64,000 bases of DNA from NCBI RefSeq assembly GCF_022919095.1, contig NZ_CP095073.1, forward strand, positions 2,976,001-3,040,000, given 5' to 3'. Below are positions 54,536 to 63,353 of this stretch, piece after piece (the stretch's first letter is position 1; the number at the start of each line of letters is the position of its first letter). The notes beneath the pieces were generated by a model. That model saw only the letters and a list, made by a program, of their open reading frames with translations, made no database searches and had not been told where the DNA came from. A program made the position numbers and the translations under genes. The stretch comes from Halobacillus salinarum (GTDB lineage: Bacteria > Bacillota > Bacilli > Bacillales > Halobacillaceae).

Positions 54536-54852
54536 CATTTAATTCATTGCTGCCCCACCTGCAAACCAAATCATTAAGAGTCTGCATTCTTTTTATTTTA
54601 AAGATTTTTTTCATTTAGTAAATGCTGATAAAGACCTGTTTATCGACTCTTGCCACTATCAGTGACAATAAAAACCAAAGTTTAGGCTTTTTCAAAAATT
54701 TTTTCAATGTAGTATCCAAATACTGAAGCTTATTAGAAATTTTCCTAAAATTTGATAGAAAACAATCATGAGTAGAACATTTGCAAATTCTAATCAAAAG
54801 GAGCACGATATGGTTGCAGAGGGAAAAACTTCAAACGAAAGGGGATTCATCA
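54536..54852. other. Gene-free region before the lipoprotein gene
   Basis: AT-rich. No confident promoter, and the minus-strand open frame here has no ribosome site. Confidence 0.4.
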
Positions 54853-55575
54853 ATGAATATGCGGAAATTAGTCATTGCACTGTTTTTAACGAGCATTCTC
54901 GTGTCTGGCTGTAAGGCAAGCTCAAATGCCGATGCATCTGATGATACGAATACAGAGGAACAGGATTCAAACAGTTCGGCAAATCATGAACAAGCTGATG
55001 AAGAAAATGAAACCAGTTCAGACTCTCATACCGATGAGTCAAAGGATGCAGCAGACTCTGCCTCAAGCGACCAATCAAATGGCAATGAAACTGGTTCCAG
55101 TTCTAGTGATCAAAAAAACAAAGATGACCAACCAATAAATGACGTAAAAAAGCATACTTTTGAAACAACACAACAAGCTGCAAATGAGATGAAAAACTAC
55201 CGTCAAGTAACGCAGACAAATATTGATTTAGGACACGACATTAAAGGTTCCAGTGATGCCGGAGCCGGGCACCAGTATATTTCCTGGAACGAAGGAAACT
55301 GGCTGATTGAATTAGACTACCCCACCGATCCTAAATATGCTCCGAAAAAAAACGCTGACAACAAAGAACTGGCAAAGAAAATCGTTGAATACTTAGATAC
55401 CCATTACTTACCAGCTCCGAAAGATAAAGGGGTCATTAAAATACGCGGTTTTAAAGATTCTCCACAAACTCTAATTAGATGGCAGGTGGATAATGTCATC
55501 TATGAAATCAAGTCGTCCGAGAATAACCCTATGGAAACCATCAAAGAAGCAGTTAAAGCTGGAAAAGATCTATAA
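54853..55575 (+). CDS. Acidic lipoprotein of unknown function
   Basis: A 240-residue lipoprotein. The signal peptide MNMRKLVIALFLTSILVSGC ends at lipidated Cys 20. A low-complexity Ser/Asp/Glu/Asn linker runs from about 21 to 92. A C-terminal domain of about 140 residues follows (HTFETTQQAANEMKNYRQVTQTNIDLGHDIKG... WNEGNWLIELDYPTD). No family was recognised. The ATG follows AAAGGGGAT. The decayed end of a paralogue lies at 59408-59531, and a structured repeat flanks this gene on each side. Confidence 0.7.
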   Translation: MNMRKLVIALFLTSILVSGCKASSNADASDDTNTEEQDSNSSANHEQADEENETSSDSHTDESKDAADSASSDQSNGNETGSSSSDQKNKDDQPINDVKKHTFETTQQAANEMKNYRQVTQTNIDLGHDIKGSSDAGAGHQYISWNEGNWLIELDYPTDPKYAPKKNADNKELAKKIVEYLDTHYLPAPKDKGVIKIRGFKDSPQTLIRWQVDNVIYEIKSSENNPMETIKEAVKAGKDL

Positions 55576-55580
55576 TTATT

Positions 55581-55618
55581 AACAAAAGCACTCGTACGGG
55601 GACGAGTGCTTTTGTTCT
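55581..55618 (+). terminator. Terminator of the lipoprotein gene
   Basis: ACAAAAGCACTCGT/ACGAGTGCTTTTGT, a 14 bp stem. Confidence 0.8.
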
Positions 55619-55683
55619 ATTTCTATGAACCAATATAAAAAGATCTTTCCCTTTAATTTAATCACGTTATGCGTGCTAATTCA

Positions 55684-55795
55684 TACTATGGAGTAAAGGT
55701 GTAATGAATCGTTCACTATCTTTTCTCGCGTTTAGATGTCATCACACCTTTATTAAGAGAACAATTCAGTCTATGCTGCATTGCTCTCTTTACAT
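55684..55795 (+). repeat. Structured element, copy B (downstream of the lipoprotein gene)
   Basis: AAAGGTGTAATGA (55694) pairs with TCATCACACCTTT (55739-55751). GAGAACAATTCAG and a degenerate complementary arm GCTCTC follow. Aligned to copy A, the conserved arms keep their order and spacing while the loop differs. Confidence 0.55.
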
Positions 55796-55823
55796 ATAGC
55801 ATTAACTAATTAAGAGGGATGAT

Positions 55824-56279
55824 TTAACCACTAAGATCTTCCCTTCTTTTTTCCATTCGATTGCTATACCGTTTGTTAAATTCATTGATGATGATTTCAG
55901 CATCTTGTTCAGAGACGTAATCGAGAAAAATGTCTTCTATTTCTCCTTTCTCTGTTCGAATCTTACATACATCATCAACTTGCTGAATGTTTTTAATTTC
56001 TTCATTAGATAACTGAAGCTTAGGGTCTAAAATCCCAAGACGGACAACTATGCTATGTTCCTTGAACGAAATGTATTCTCGTTCCGGCATTTTCCAATAA
56101 TGCAGCATTCGCCAAACACTAATTAAGACCGCCAAGCCAGTCATATAAACAATCGATTCTGATACCCGATTGTTTATGAATATGGAAAAAAGAAGGATCC
56201 CCATACTCATTAAAGCATTTAGTGCAGCCTCGCGCGCTTTTTTCTTCCAAAAGTAAGTATTGCTGTACGTGATGGACAT
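55824..56279 (-). CDS. Small membrane protein with PH-like cytoplasmic domain
   Basis: A 151-residue protein. Two N-terminal membrane segments (about 17-34 and 41-60) precede a beta-rich C-terminal part (EYISFKEHSIVVRLGILDPKLQLSNEEIKNIQQVDD) of the kind seen in small bacterial PH-like proteins. No specific family can be given. The ATG has only a weak site. Confidence 0.55.
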   Translation of the reverse strand: MSITYSNTYFWKKKAREAALNALMSMGILLFSIFINNRVSESIVYMTGLAVLISVWRMLHYWKMPEREYISFKEHSIVVRLGILDPKLQLSNEEIKNIQQVDDVCKIRTEKGEIEDIFLDYVSEQDAEIIINEFNKRYSNRMEKRREDLSG

Positions 56280-56358
56280 AATAACTTCCTTTAACTCCTC
56301 GCTCGCATTAATTACTCTTTGGCAGATCTATATGAAGATAGGGAAAAACTGAACTTGA

Positions 56359-56895
56359 TTAATCCGACCTTTGTAAAAGAAACAGGATATAATCTGTTGG
56401 TGTCCCTTTGTACCCCAGCTGCCTAAGCATTGCTGTAATATTTCCTCTATGATAGGATGCGTGGTTAAAGAGATGTTGAAACACTTCATAAACAGGTGCG
56501 TTGAACTCCCCAAACTTCGGGTGCTCAATCCGCAACTCTTTAGAGAGGTCAGGTAATTCATTAAAAATCTGAGTGTACTGGACTTCCAGATGACGAAATA
56601 ATTTTTCAATTTCTTCAAGGTTGTTTTCAGAATATTGTCTACTAAGCTGAGTTCGATTCACATATTCCTCAATCGATTCTAATTTTTCTCCCGCGATCAC
56701 CTTTAACCAAATGGTTTCTGTAATATAAGTATGAACTAAAGCAGCAGAGACGGTCGGGAAAACGCTTTGAATTTCCATATGTACTATTTTGTCAGGAAGG
56801 GACCTAATATGGTTAAATACCTGTCTTTCAGCCCACAAATGATAGTCATATTGATCCCGGACATGCTCCCCTGCATCACGACTGAATTTATTCAT
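56359..56895 (-). CDS. DinB-family protein
   Basis: A 178-residue four-helix-bundle DinB/YfiT-type protein. The metal-ligand His are in HTYITETIWL (first) and FNHASYHRGNI (second and third, HxxxH). Members include DNA-damage-induced and thiol-dependent enzymes; the reaction is unknown. The start was placed at ATG 56895 after GAGGAGG; two Met codons are adjacent. Confidence 0.8.
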   Translation of the reverse strand: MNKFSRDAGEHVRDQYDYHLWAERQVFNHIRSLPDKIVHMEIQSVFPTVSAALVHTYITETIWLKVIAGEKLESIEEYVNRTQLSRQYSENNLEEIEKLFRHLEVQYTQIFNELPDLSKELRIEHPKFGEFNAPVYEVFQHLFNHASYHRGNITAMLRQLGYKGTPTDYILFLLQRSD

Positions 56896-56929
56896 CATTC
56901 TCCTCCTCAAATGAATGTAATCGTTCATG

Positions 56930-57409
56930 ATTAATTATTCCAAAATTATCCTTAACGTGCAATTGTGGCAGCCGTGACTTTATTGGTCATGATTTTCTTA
57001 TCTGAACGACAGAATATAAAAAAGAGTGCCCCATCATTTGAAATCCACTGAAAAAATGCTTGTTAATTTAGAAATGCTGTTAAAGTCTTCGTTAATACTC
57101 ACGAATCGCTGGATGTTTGCCGCAGGCGTCACCACCGGGCACACATGGTGGAATCAACAGAGCCCAACCTAAAATGAGTGCTTTTCTTGTACAATGTAAG
57201 GAATACTAAAAGTCAGGGAGGCGAAGTTAGAACTTCGAATATCCATGAATTTGAGTCAATACGAGAAGGCTTTAAGATAGGGTTTCCCTAAGGATCACCT
57301 TCTAATATAAAATCAATGAGCTTCCAAGGGAGAAGGACGATAATCATGGTCAATATCATACGCATACTAGAGCTCATGAAAGGGGAAGAGTCGAAACGGC
57401 TGTCTCATA
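56930..57409. other. Gene-free 480 bp
   Basis: Contains only tiny open frames. One, at about 57346-57429 (MVNIIRILELMKGEE...), has a GGGAGAAGG site but no recognised match. A GGAGG at about 57219 precedes an 11-codon frame. The stretch may hold decayed sequence. Confidence 0.35.
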
Positions 57410-57453
57410 GTATAAAAAAGCCGAATTAGACGATTTTATCGTTCAATCCGGCT
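57410..57453 (-). terminator. Terminator of the gene at 57507
   Basis: AAGCCGGATT/AATTCGGCTT stem with inner CGAT/ATCG, followed on the minus strand by TTTTTT. Confidence 0.75.
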
Positions 57454-57506
57454 TCTATGTTAGGCATAACTCAATAAGTCAGCAATTATTCAGCGGCCGC
57501 TTTTAT

Positions 57507-57818
57507 TCAAGACTCTTCTTGCAGTACATTCTTGTTCAATCGGCCTTTTGCCACTAGTAAAACATTATTCCCATTAGGTATAAAATCGACGGTTCCTAAA
57601 CCATCATAAGTATTTCCTTGTTGATCAAACAGTCTTAAAGGCGTGTCATTGCCTTCTTGTTTATCTTTTTTATATAATTCTATGTTGTTCACACCCACCA
57701 GACTCACATTCCAGTTCTGTTCCGGATTGGCCTCATCAATAAGTATAAAGCCTTGCGAAAATGTTGTCTCGCTCTCACTTTTTAAATGGAGGACTTTTGC
57801 TAATCTGACATTCTTCAT
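57507..57818 (-). CDS. Hypothetical protein, 103 residues
   Basis: A soluble, beta-rich protein (FSQGFILIDEANPEQNWNVSLVGVNNIELY... TVDFIPNGNNVLLVAKGRL) with no recognised family. A GAGGAGGG site precedes the ATG and a terminator follows, so it is a real single gene. Confidence 0.65.
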   Translation of the reverse strand: MKNVRLAKVLHLKSESETTFSQGFILIDEANPEQNWNVSLVGVNNIELYKKDKQEGNDTPLRLFDQQGNTYDGLGTVDFIPNGNNVLLVAKGRLNKNVLQEES

Positions 57819-57871
57819 TTATTCCCTCCTCATTATTTAGTGCGGTTATAGAAGGTATTCCCTGTCGCTAT

Positions 57872-58024
57872 TTATTTATTACTGTTTTCCAAATCTTCAG
57901 GAATTGAACACAACCATTTTCGTTCTTCATCAGTTGATTGTTTATCTTTATAGGTTTTAGAAAATGGATTGCTATGAATTCTTAAGGTTTTTAAATACGG
58001 TTTGTCGTGATTTTGCAAAACCAT
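57872..58024 (-). CDS. Possible 50-residue protein overlapping the GNAT gene end
   Basis: An open frame from ATG 58024 ending SIPEDLENSNK, overlapping the last 53 bp of the acetyltransferase gene in another frame. The part after the overlap (TYKDKQSTDEERKWLCSIPED) has a normal amino-acid mix. There is no ribosome site, so it may instead be a leftover 3' fragment of an older gene. Confidence 0.3.
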   Translation of the reverse strand: MVLQNHDKPYLKTLRIHSNPFSKTYKDKQSTDEERKWLCSIPEDLENSNK

Positions 58025-58442
58025 GTTTGTTGTAAAATTGCTCTGCTTGATTATTTTTTTCCCAATAATCCAATTCTACTTCGTTAACCCCTTTATCTTC
58101 TGCCAACTGATAAATGTGGTTTAACAAGTACGTTCCATAGCCCCTGCCCCTTTTTTCCTGATCAATACTAATTTGATGTATATATAATGATTGGAAAGAT
58201 TTTTTGTAAGGGTAACGGTCATATTTTCTTGTCTCAACCCAAGCAAAACCAACCGTTTCTTCCTCATCTTCCAAAATAAGAAATTCAGCATTTACCTTAT
58301 CCATTTGCTTTCTAAATAGTTCCTTTACAGCTTCCAGGTTATATTCCTGAAAAAAATCCGGATATAAAGAATGATGTAAATCATGGACAGGCTTATTTAA
58401 TACCGCAATCAATTCATAATCTTCCGTTTCCACTACTCTCAT
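57972..58442 (-). CDS. GNAT-family N-acetyltransferase
   Basis: A 156-residue acetyltransferase. The acetyl-CoA loop is ISIDQEKRGRGYGTYLLNHIY (Q/RxxGxG/A form), preceded by VGFAWVE and followed by ELDYWEKNNQAEQFYNKHGF, the usual strand-helix end. Substrate unknown. The start was placed at ATG 58442 after GAGGGA. Confidence 0.87.
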   Translation of the reverse strand: MRVVETEDYELIAVLNKPVHDLHHSLYPDFFQEYNLEAVKELFRKQMDKVNAEFLILEDEEETVGFAWVETRKYDRYPYKKSFQSLYIHQISIDQEKRGRGYGTYLLNHIYQLAEDKGVNEVELDYWEKNNQAEQFYNKHGFAKSRQTVFKNLKNS

Positions 58443-58530
58443 CAAAATCCCTCAATTCCTCATTGTAATTGCTTTATAAAGCAAAGCACAATTTGAAGTT
58501 TTGAACCTCTTATTCTAAAACGAATAATGG

Positions 58531-58881
58531 TCAGGCACGCAAGATCTTCTCCATCGTTTTGCCTTTTGCTAACTCATCAATCAGCTTATCTAAATAGCGG
58601 ATTTCCCTCATCGTTGGTTCTTCGATGTTTTCCACTCGTACACCGCAGACCACACCTTTGATCATGTTTCGTGAAGGATTCAACAGAGGTGCTTCTGCAA
58701 AAAAGTTTTCAAAAGCTGTCTGATTTTCCAGCTGCGCTTCCAACTCTTTCTGGCTGTAACCGGTCAACCAACGAATGATTTCATCGACTTCTGTTTTCGT
58801 ACGGCCTTTTTTTTCAGCTTTCGTAACATAATGAGGATAGACACTTGCGAAACTCATTGAATAGATCTTATGTTTGGCCAT
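58531..58881 (-). CDS. DUF2200 family protein
   Basis: A 116-residue protein. [38 protein letters not shown] and [34 protein letters not shown] match the DUF2200 family, widespread and of unknown function. The ATG follows AAGGGATG. Confidence 0.88.
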   Translation of the reverse strand: MAKHKIYSMSFASVYPHYVTKAEKKGRTKTEVDEIIRWLTGYSQKELEAQLENQTAFENFFAEAPLLNPSRNMIKGVVCGVRVENIEEPTMREIRYLDKLIDELAKGKTMEKILRA

Positions 58882-59013
58882 GAGACAACATCCCTTTCAT
58901 AGTGAATTGATTAGTTGTTACTAATATATCATTGTTCTAGGCTTTACTCATAAAACTTCTGCTTCCGTTAAGTGTAGTGATGCCTTAGTTCATTGCCGGC
59001 ACTCGTATGACCA

Positions 59014-59042
59014 AAAAAAACACTCCTTTTTAGGAGTGTTAA
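59014..59042 (-). terminator. Terminator of the gene at 59039
   Basis: AACACTCCT/AGGAGTGTT stem followed on the minus strand by TTTTTTTT. Confidence 0.8.
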
Positions 59043-59308
59043 TCATAATCTTTTAATGACAGCCCCAGCTGTCTCACCTGATATTCCTCTTTTAAGTAAG
59101 CAATAAAATGATTCCAATTAGAAAAGCCACAATTCATTTGTATATAATTGTCCAGTTCAGCATCTTTTATAAATTGCAGTTCTTTATCGCATTTTTCTAA
59201 CTTAATGGGGAGGCCCTCTCTAAACTCTTGAAAATCAATCCACTTGGTATGTGTTTGAAGAAATGTCGTGGTCAACAACTGATCTAGCGTCTGGAGTTTT
59301 CCATCCAC
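59039..59308 (-). CDS. Hypothetical protein, 89 residues
   Basis: A soluble, acidic protein (LDQLLTTTFLQTHTKWIDFQEF... CGFSNWNHFIAYLKEEYQVRQLGLSL). No family recognised. A GGAGG-type site precedes the ATG and a strong terminator overlaps the stop codon. Confidence 0.6.
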   Translation of the reverse strand: MDGKLQTLDQLLTTTFLQTHTKWIDFQEFREGLPIKLEKCDKELQFIKDAELDNYIQMNCGFSNWNHFIAYLKEEYQVRQLGLSLKDYD

Positions 59309-59407
59309 TGATTTTCCTCCTTATTTTCGACCTGGTTCGACGATCTCCTTACTCATTCCCTAAATTCTTTTTAACAAACGTAAATTTAAGATACGGTTCC
59401 CTATGTT

Positions 59408-59531
59408 CAATTTAGATTTGCAAAATTTCATCTCTAATACACTGTCAGTAAGTGAACATCGTTTATGAAATAAAATCAAAAAATAATCCTGAGGAACAAT
59501 AAAAAAGCTGTCAAAGCAGGAAAAGACCTGT
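59408..59531 (+). pseudogene. 3' relic of a lipoprotein paralogue
   Basis: The plus strand preserves the C-terminus of a relative of the lipoprotein at 54853: VYEIKS, then NNPEE, then KAVKAGKDL and a stop at 59529-59531, compared with VIYEIKSSENNPMETIKEAVKAGKDL in the intact gene. At least one frameshift (one base lost at about 59509) and an upstream stop are present. A weak echo of that gene's terminator (GAGCACTCG) follows. Confidence 0.65.
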
Positions 59532-59587
59532 AAACACACTGAGCACTCGCAGTAATAGAGCGTGCCCACTTCTACGAAACCATAAAC

Positions 59588-60343
59588 TCAGCCTTCTTTA
59601 AGATTGGGAAGAATTAATACTTCGACTCTTCTATTTTTGGCCCTTCCCTCTTTCGTTTCATTGGAAGCAATTGGTTCAAACTCTCCTAACCCTCTTGCAC
59701 TTAAATAACTTGGATCAAGGTCCTTATTTTCTAATAATACCTTCATAAAGTTAATAGATCGCATAACACTTAAATGCCAATTGTTATCAAATGCAGCATT
59801 CTTTATAGGCTGATTATCCGTATGACCACTGATTACAATTTTCCTTGGAGGATTAAATACAAGCATTTTGGATAATTCTCTCGCCACATGCTTGTCCTCT
59901 GATCGGACTTGAGCACTTCCAGAATCAAATAAAGCATTGTCTTGTAATGTAACTAATAAACCATCTTTAGTTAATTTCGTCTGCAGCAAATCTGTTAGTT
60001 CATTTTCCGTTATGTATTCATTTATTGTCTCCTGAAGTTTTTCCAGCTTTTCATGCTCGGCTGCTTGTTGGGTTTGACTTTCATGTTCTTTCTGGACGAT
60101 TTCTTCTACATTTGTGGTCTTACTAAGACTATTGTTTTCAATGATCGACTCTCCACCATTAAGCACACTATTAAAAGAATTAGCAATAGCTTGGAATTTC
60201 TCTTTGTCAATGGTACTTGAAGCAAATAAGACGATAAATAAAGCGAGAAGCAGTGTTAAAATATCAGCATAAGGAACTAACCAGGATTCGTCCGTATGGT
60301 TGTCTTCATGGAGGCGGGACTTTCTTTTCTTTTTCCTTGCCAT
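59588..60343 (-). CDS. motB: Flagellar stator protein MotB
   Basis: The 251-residue stator subunit that anchors MotA to peptidoglycan. The single transmembrane helix carries the essential ion-binding Asp 27 in VPYADILTLLLALFIVLFASS. A helical linker is followed by the OmpA-like peptidoglycan-binding domain (SGHTDNQPIKN, NWHLSVMRS, GEFEPIASNETKEGRAKNRRVEVLI). The start overlaps the motA stop (TAATG). H+ versus Na+ use cannot be decided by eye. Confidence 0.94.
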   Translation of the reverse strand: MARKKKRKSRLHEDNHTDESWLVPYADILTLLLALFIVLFASSTIDKEKFQAIANSFNSVLNGGESIIENNSLSKTTNVEEIVQKEHESQTQQAAEHEKLEKLQETINEYITENELTDLLQTKLTKDGLLVTLQDNALFDSGSAQVRSEDKHVARELSKMLVFNPPRKIVISGHTDNQPIKNAAFDNNWHLSVMRSINFMKVLLENKDLDPSYLSARGLGEFEPIASNETKEGRAKNRRVEVLILPNLKEG

Positions 60344-61128
60344 TAAATCTCCTCTTCCTTATCTAAAAATTCGCTGCGCTCTACAACCGTAAGATAGGTT
60401 GATAATTTTTGTTCAATGGTTCTTGGCGACTGACCTTCAAGAATGGATAGAACTCCTTCAATCATGACTTCCTTTACTTTTACTTCTAATTGAGATTTTC
60501 TTCTTAACTTATTTGCAAAGGGATGCCAAAGAACGTATCCTGTAAAAATCCCTAAGAATGTAGCTACAAAAGCTGCAGAGATCGCAATTCCTAATTCATC
60601 TGTATTATCCATGTGGCTTAAAGCAGCTATAAGACCTACAACAGCACCTAATACACCTAAAGTTGGCGCATAGGTTCCGGCCTGAGTAAAAATAGAAGCT
60701 CCAGCTTGATGACGGTCTTCCATCGCTTCAATTTCCTCTAGCATTACATCACGGACAAATTCCGCCTCCATACCGTCAATCGTCATTTTCATCCCATTTT
60801 TTAAAAAAGGATCTTCTGTCTCATTTAACTCCCTTTCTAAAGCAAGCAGTCCTTCCCTCCTTGCTGTGGATGCCCATTCAGAAAATAAAGGAATTAACTC
60901 TTGGATCGTATATGATTTATTTTCGGTGAACAGGATTCTAAAAAGTTTAGGAATTCGTTTCAATTCACTAGCAGGAAATGCAATGGTCACTGCAGCGATA
61001 GTTCCTAAAATAATGATCAAGATCGCTGCAGGATTAATGAGTGCTGATAAACTAACTCCTTTCAATATCATCCCCGCAAAAACAGCAATAACCCCTAGTA
61101 TCACACCGATAATCGATGATTTATCCAT
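60343..61128 (-). CDS. motA: Flagellar stator protein MotA
   Basis: A 261-residue channel subunit with four membrane segments: two N-terminal, then after a cytoplasmic loop rich in charges (about 70-145) the pair TYAPTLGVLGAVVGLIAAL and AFVATFLGIFTGYVLWHPFANKL, the latter containing the conserved Pro. It forms the torque-generating ion channel with MotB. It is first in a two-gene operon with a sigma-D-type promoter. Confidence 0.94.
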   Translation of the reverse strand: MDKSSIIGVILGVIAVFAGMILKGVSLSALINPAAILIIILGTIAAVTIAFPASELKRIPKLFRILFTENKSYTIQELIPLFSEWASTARREGLLALERELNETEDPFLKNGMKMTIDGMEAEFVRDVMLEEIEAMEDRHQAGASIFTQAGTYAPTLGVLGAVVGLIAALSHMDNTDELGIAISAAFVATFLGIFTGYVLWHPFANKLRRKSQLEVKVKEVMIEGVLSILEGQSPRTIEQKLSTYLTVVERSEFLDKEEEI

Positions 61129-61174
61129 AAAAAAACCACAACTTTCTCTCTATTTATTTAGATATTCAGTAGTT

Positions 61175-61201
61175 ATATCGGTGCGAACAGCTGATGTTAA
61201 A
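61175..61201 (-). promoter_or_regulatory. Sigma-D-type promoter of motAB
   Basis: On the minus strand TTTA-N15-ACCGATAT matches the sigma-D consensus TAAA-N15-GCCGATAT at most positions, about 45 bp before the motA start. Confidence 0.65.
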
Positions 61202-61629
61202 AGGGTTTTGCATTGAATAAGGACTATCAACCTACGAGTCAATGGAATTCCAAAGGAGCTTCTTCCCGAGCCTTATAAAGACACACCCCCCGCTACTTCT
61301 CTAATAAAGGAAGACTGCCGCGTAAAATAAGCCGGAAAGCTTCTGGCTTTATGATTTAAATTTTACCAGGATAATATAAGCCTCAGACCTATGTTCAAAA
61401 GACCGATAATCAACTAGTACAAGGAACAAAATTTTTTAATAACTGTCTAATAAAAAAGAAATGACGCAGCCTCTATGTAAGAGAGAAACCGCGTCATTTC
61501 AACATTTTGTATAGATGATTCTGATTGGGCTCTAACGGGCAGTCCAATGTAATAAGCTATGGCAAACCAAACATTTATTCAGCTTTTATTATATAAATAC
61601 CACGATCGAATCAATCGTGGAAATAACGA
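61202..61629. other. Gene-free region with hairpins
   Basis: Holds a small hairpin at 61329-61353 (AAGCCGGAA/TTCTGGCTT) and a minus-strand terminator at 61453-61500 (GAAATGACGC/GCGTCATTTC then TTTTTT). A CCACGAT/ATCGTGG hairpin at 61600-61620 probably ends the gene at 61630. What transcript ends at 61453 is not clear. Confidence 0.5.
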
Positions 61630-61803
61630 TTACTTGTTAGAAAGTTTATTTCCCTTTTGACCACATTCAAGACATTGTGTCCAAAGAACATAGGCGGCCC
61701 TTTCCTCGAATTCTTTTGAATCAATGCTTACTATTTTTACTTCATGATGAAAGCAGTTGGTGCACCTATCCTGGACATGCTCTCCTACTTTATAAATAGA
61801 CAT
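61630..61803 (-). CDS. Small zinc-ribbon-like protein
   Basis: A 57-residue protein with two CxxC pairs (CTNC, CLEC) about 30 residues apart. The start MSIYKVGEHVQDRC follows AGGAGGAT. Different in sequence from zinc-ribbon paralogues A and B but of the same general layout. Function unknown. Confidence 0.65.
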   Translation of the reverse strand: MSIYKVGEHVQDRCTNCFHHEVKIVSIDSKEFEERAAYVLWTQCLECGQKGNKLSNK

Positions 61804-61935
61804 AATTATCCTCCTGCACGTTTGTAAAATAAATGCCTGGAGAGTGATCAAGTCCCAAAGCTTTATCAGTATAACTAATAATTATCGATCCATCAACCGT
61901 TCGAAGCACATGGAATATACTGTAAGGTCTAGTTA

Positions 61936-62091
61936 TTAATTATTCTTCATCTTTTCTAATTCATTTAATAAACGGTCTAGTTCTTGAGAAATTTTCAATA
62001 AGTCCTCATAATCCGCTGAAGTCTCATAAACTTCGTACATTTTCTCCCTTAAATCCTCTATTTGTCGATGGAGAGAACATTTGTTAACCAT
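61936..62091 (-). CDS. Spo0E-family aspartyl-phosphate phosphatase, second copy
   Basis: A 51-residue helical hairpin with the Spo0E signature SQELDRLLNEL, following LHRQIEDLREKMYEVYE. A GGAG site lies before the ATG. It is similar in layout and sequence to the protein at 48347-48499, so the window carries two such Spo0A~P phosphatase genes. Confidence 0.82.
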   Translation of the reverse strand: MVNKCSLHRQIEDLREKMYEVYETSADYEDLLKISQELDRLLNELEKMKNN

Positions 62092-62220
62092 AACGTCTCC
62101 TTCTATTTACTATTGTGAACAGTTAGCTCTTCCCTGGTTTCGATTTGATAAACTTACTTATGACTTAAATTAAGGAAAAAAAATAAACGGGCCATAAGTT
62201 GTATGACCCCTCACCCAAAT

Positions 62221-63063
62221 TTAGAGTTGATCCATATACATTTTCACTTTGTTAGCTGTTTCAAATCGATCTGGGCCTGACAGCACAGTGTACTTGTCTG
62301 CTTTCAACCCATCTGAATTTCCTCCTACAACAATCAACTCACTTGCTACTTGGGTTTTCGAAGCTACTGCACGGGTGTATATCGGCAAGTCAATACGATC
62401 TGCCAAAATTTCCGCCACAGGGAAATCAACGAAAGAATTAATCACTACCGCAGCTTTAAGCAATTCTTCTCCCTCCTCAGGGACATATTCCACTCCAAAA
62501 TAATCACAAATTCCTTTCGCGTGTTCAATAGCTACTTCTTTTTGAAAATCTTTATCTATCATGAGAAGTGCTTCCAATTTATTATCCATAAAGCCGTTTT
62601 CAGTTAAGATCGCTATCATATTCGTCTCGCGAAGGACATGAAAATCTTCTTCAAATATTCCTCTAAAATTTTGCGGGGTTCCTCGTCTTAAATATTTTGC
62701 TACAGATGCTGCTAACTTACCTGCTTCCTTATTTTTATGACCTGGATACACATAAACTTCAATACCACTAGGATTTGAGCCACTGAATGAACCATCATAA
62801 GCGTTGTAATGGATAGCAATATATGCATCTGCTTTTCTGCTATTAGCTAAGTTTGTCCTTGTCTTTAATGGAGTATCCTCATCAGTTGGGGCAACCAATA
62901 ATGTATTAAACCCGCAACGTTCCAGCTCTGTTTTGAGGTACTTTACAACTTCCTTATTGAATTCATTCTCCTGAATTGACCGACCTATCTCAGGAATATA
63001 AGGGGTTCTCTTGCCAGGAGTATTTTTACCATGCCCATCGTCTAAAGCAATAAGTTTAGGCAA
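62221..63063 (-). CDS. N-acetylmuramoyl-L-alanine amidase with partial CWB2-like tail
   Basis: A 280-residue protein. The Amidase_3 zinc domain (about 1-190) has LDDGHGKNTPG with the first His, NEFNKEVVKYL with the ligand Glu, AIHYNAYDG and the catalytic Glu in ILTENGFMDN. The C-terminal region (about 205-280) holds RIDLPIYTRAV... LSGPDRFETANKVK, like part of a CWB2 repeat. There is no signal peptide. It starts at TTG after AGAGG. Without an export signal it may act on lysis (phage-like) or after mother-cell release; both are inference. Confidence 0.82.
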   Translation of the reverse strand: MPKLIALDDGHGKNTPGKRTPYIPEIGRSIQENEFNKEVVKYLKTELERCGFNTLLVAPTDEDTPLKTRTNLANSRKADAYIAIHYNAYDGSFSGSNPSGIEVYVYPGHKNKEAGKLAASVAKYLRRGTPQNFRGIFEEDFHVLRETNMIAILTENGFMDNKLEALLMIDKDFQKEVAIEHAKGICDYFGVEYVPEEGEELLKAAVVINSFVDFPVAEILADRIDLPIYTRAVASKTQVASELIVVGGNSDGLKADKYTVLSGPDRFETANKVKMYMDQL

Positions 63064-63353
63064 GATATTCGCCTCTTTCTCTTTATTTAGAAGATATTTA
63101 ATCTCCTTCTTTATTAAATGCTATCCGTTAGTAAAGGAGTGTGTGTTCTTACTAGACCCATTAAAAATGGTCTGAATTAAAGATAAATTCATTTTACTTA
63201 AATAACATCCCGAACTAGGCAGGATTTTGATCTCCTATGTTTCGTTGTTTTCAAATTTAGAAGTTATTTACAGTACTGTTTTTATAACAACGTATAGGGA
63301 CTAGCAGCATGTTCATACATTTGAAGTAAGATCTTCCTGAGGAGGGAACTGTG
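63064..63353. other. Gene-free divergent region
   Basis: No gene seen between the amidase (minus) and the glycosyltransferase (plus). No confident promoter. Confidence 0.4.

Noticed and set aside
57346-57429. 27-codon frame resembling an insertion-sequence N-terminus
   Set aside because: Too short and without a convincing family match; left as part of the gene-free stretch.
59360-59569. 69-residue minus-strand frame
   Set aside because: It reads the decayed lipoprotein 3' end in antisense.
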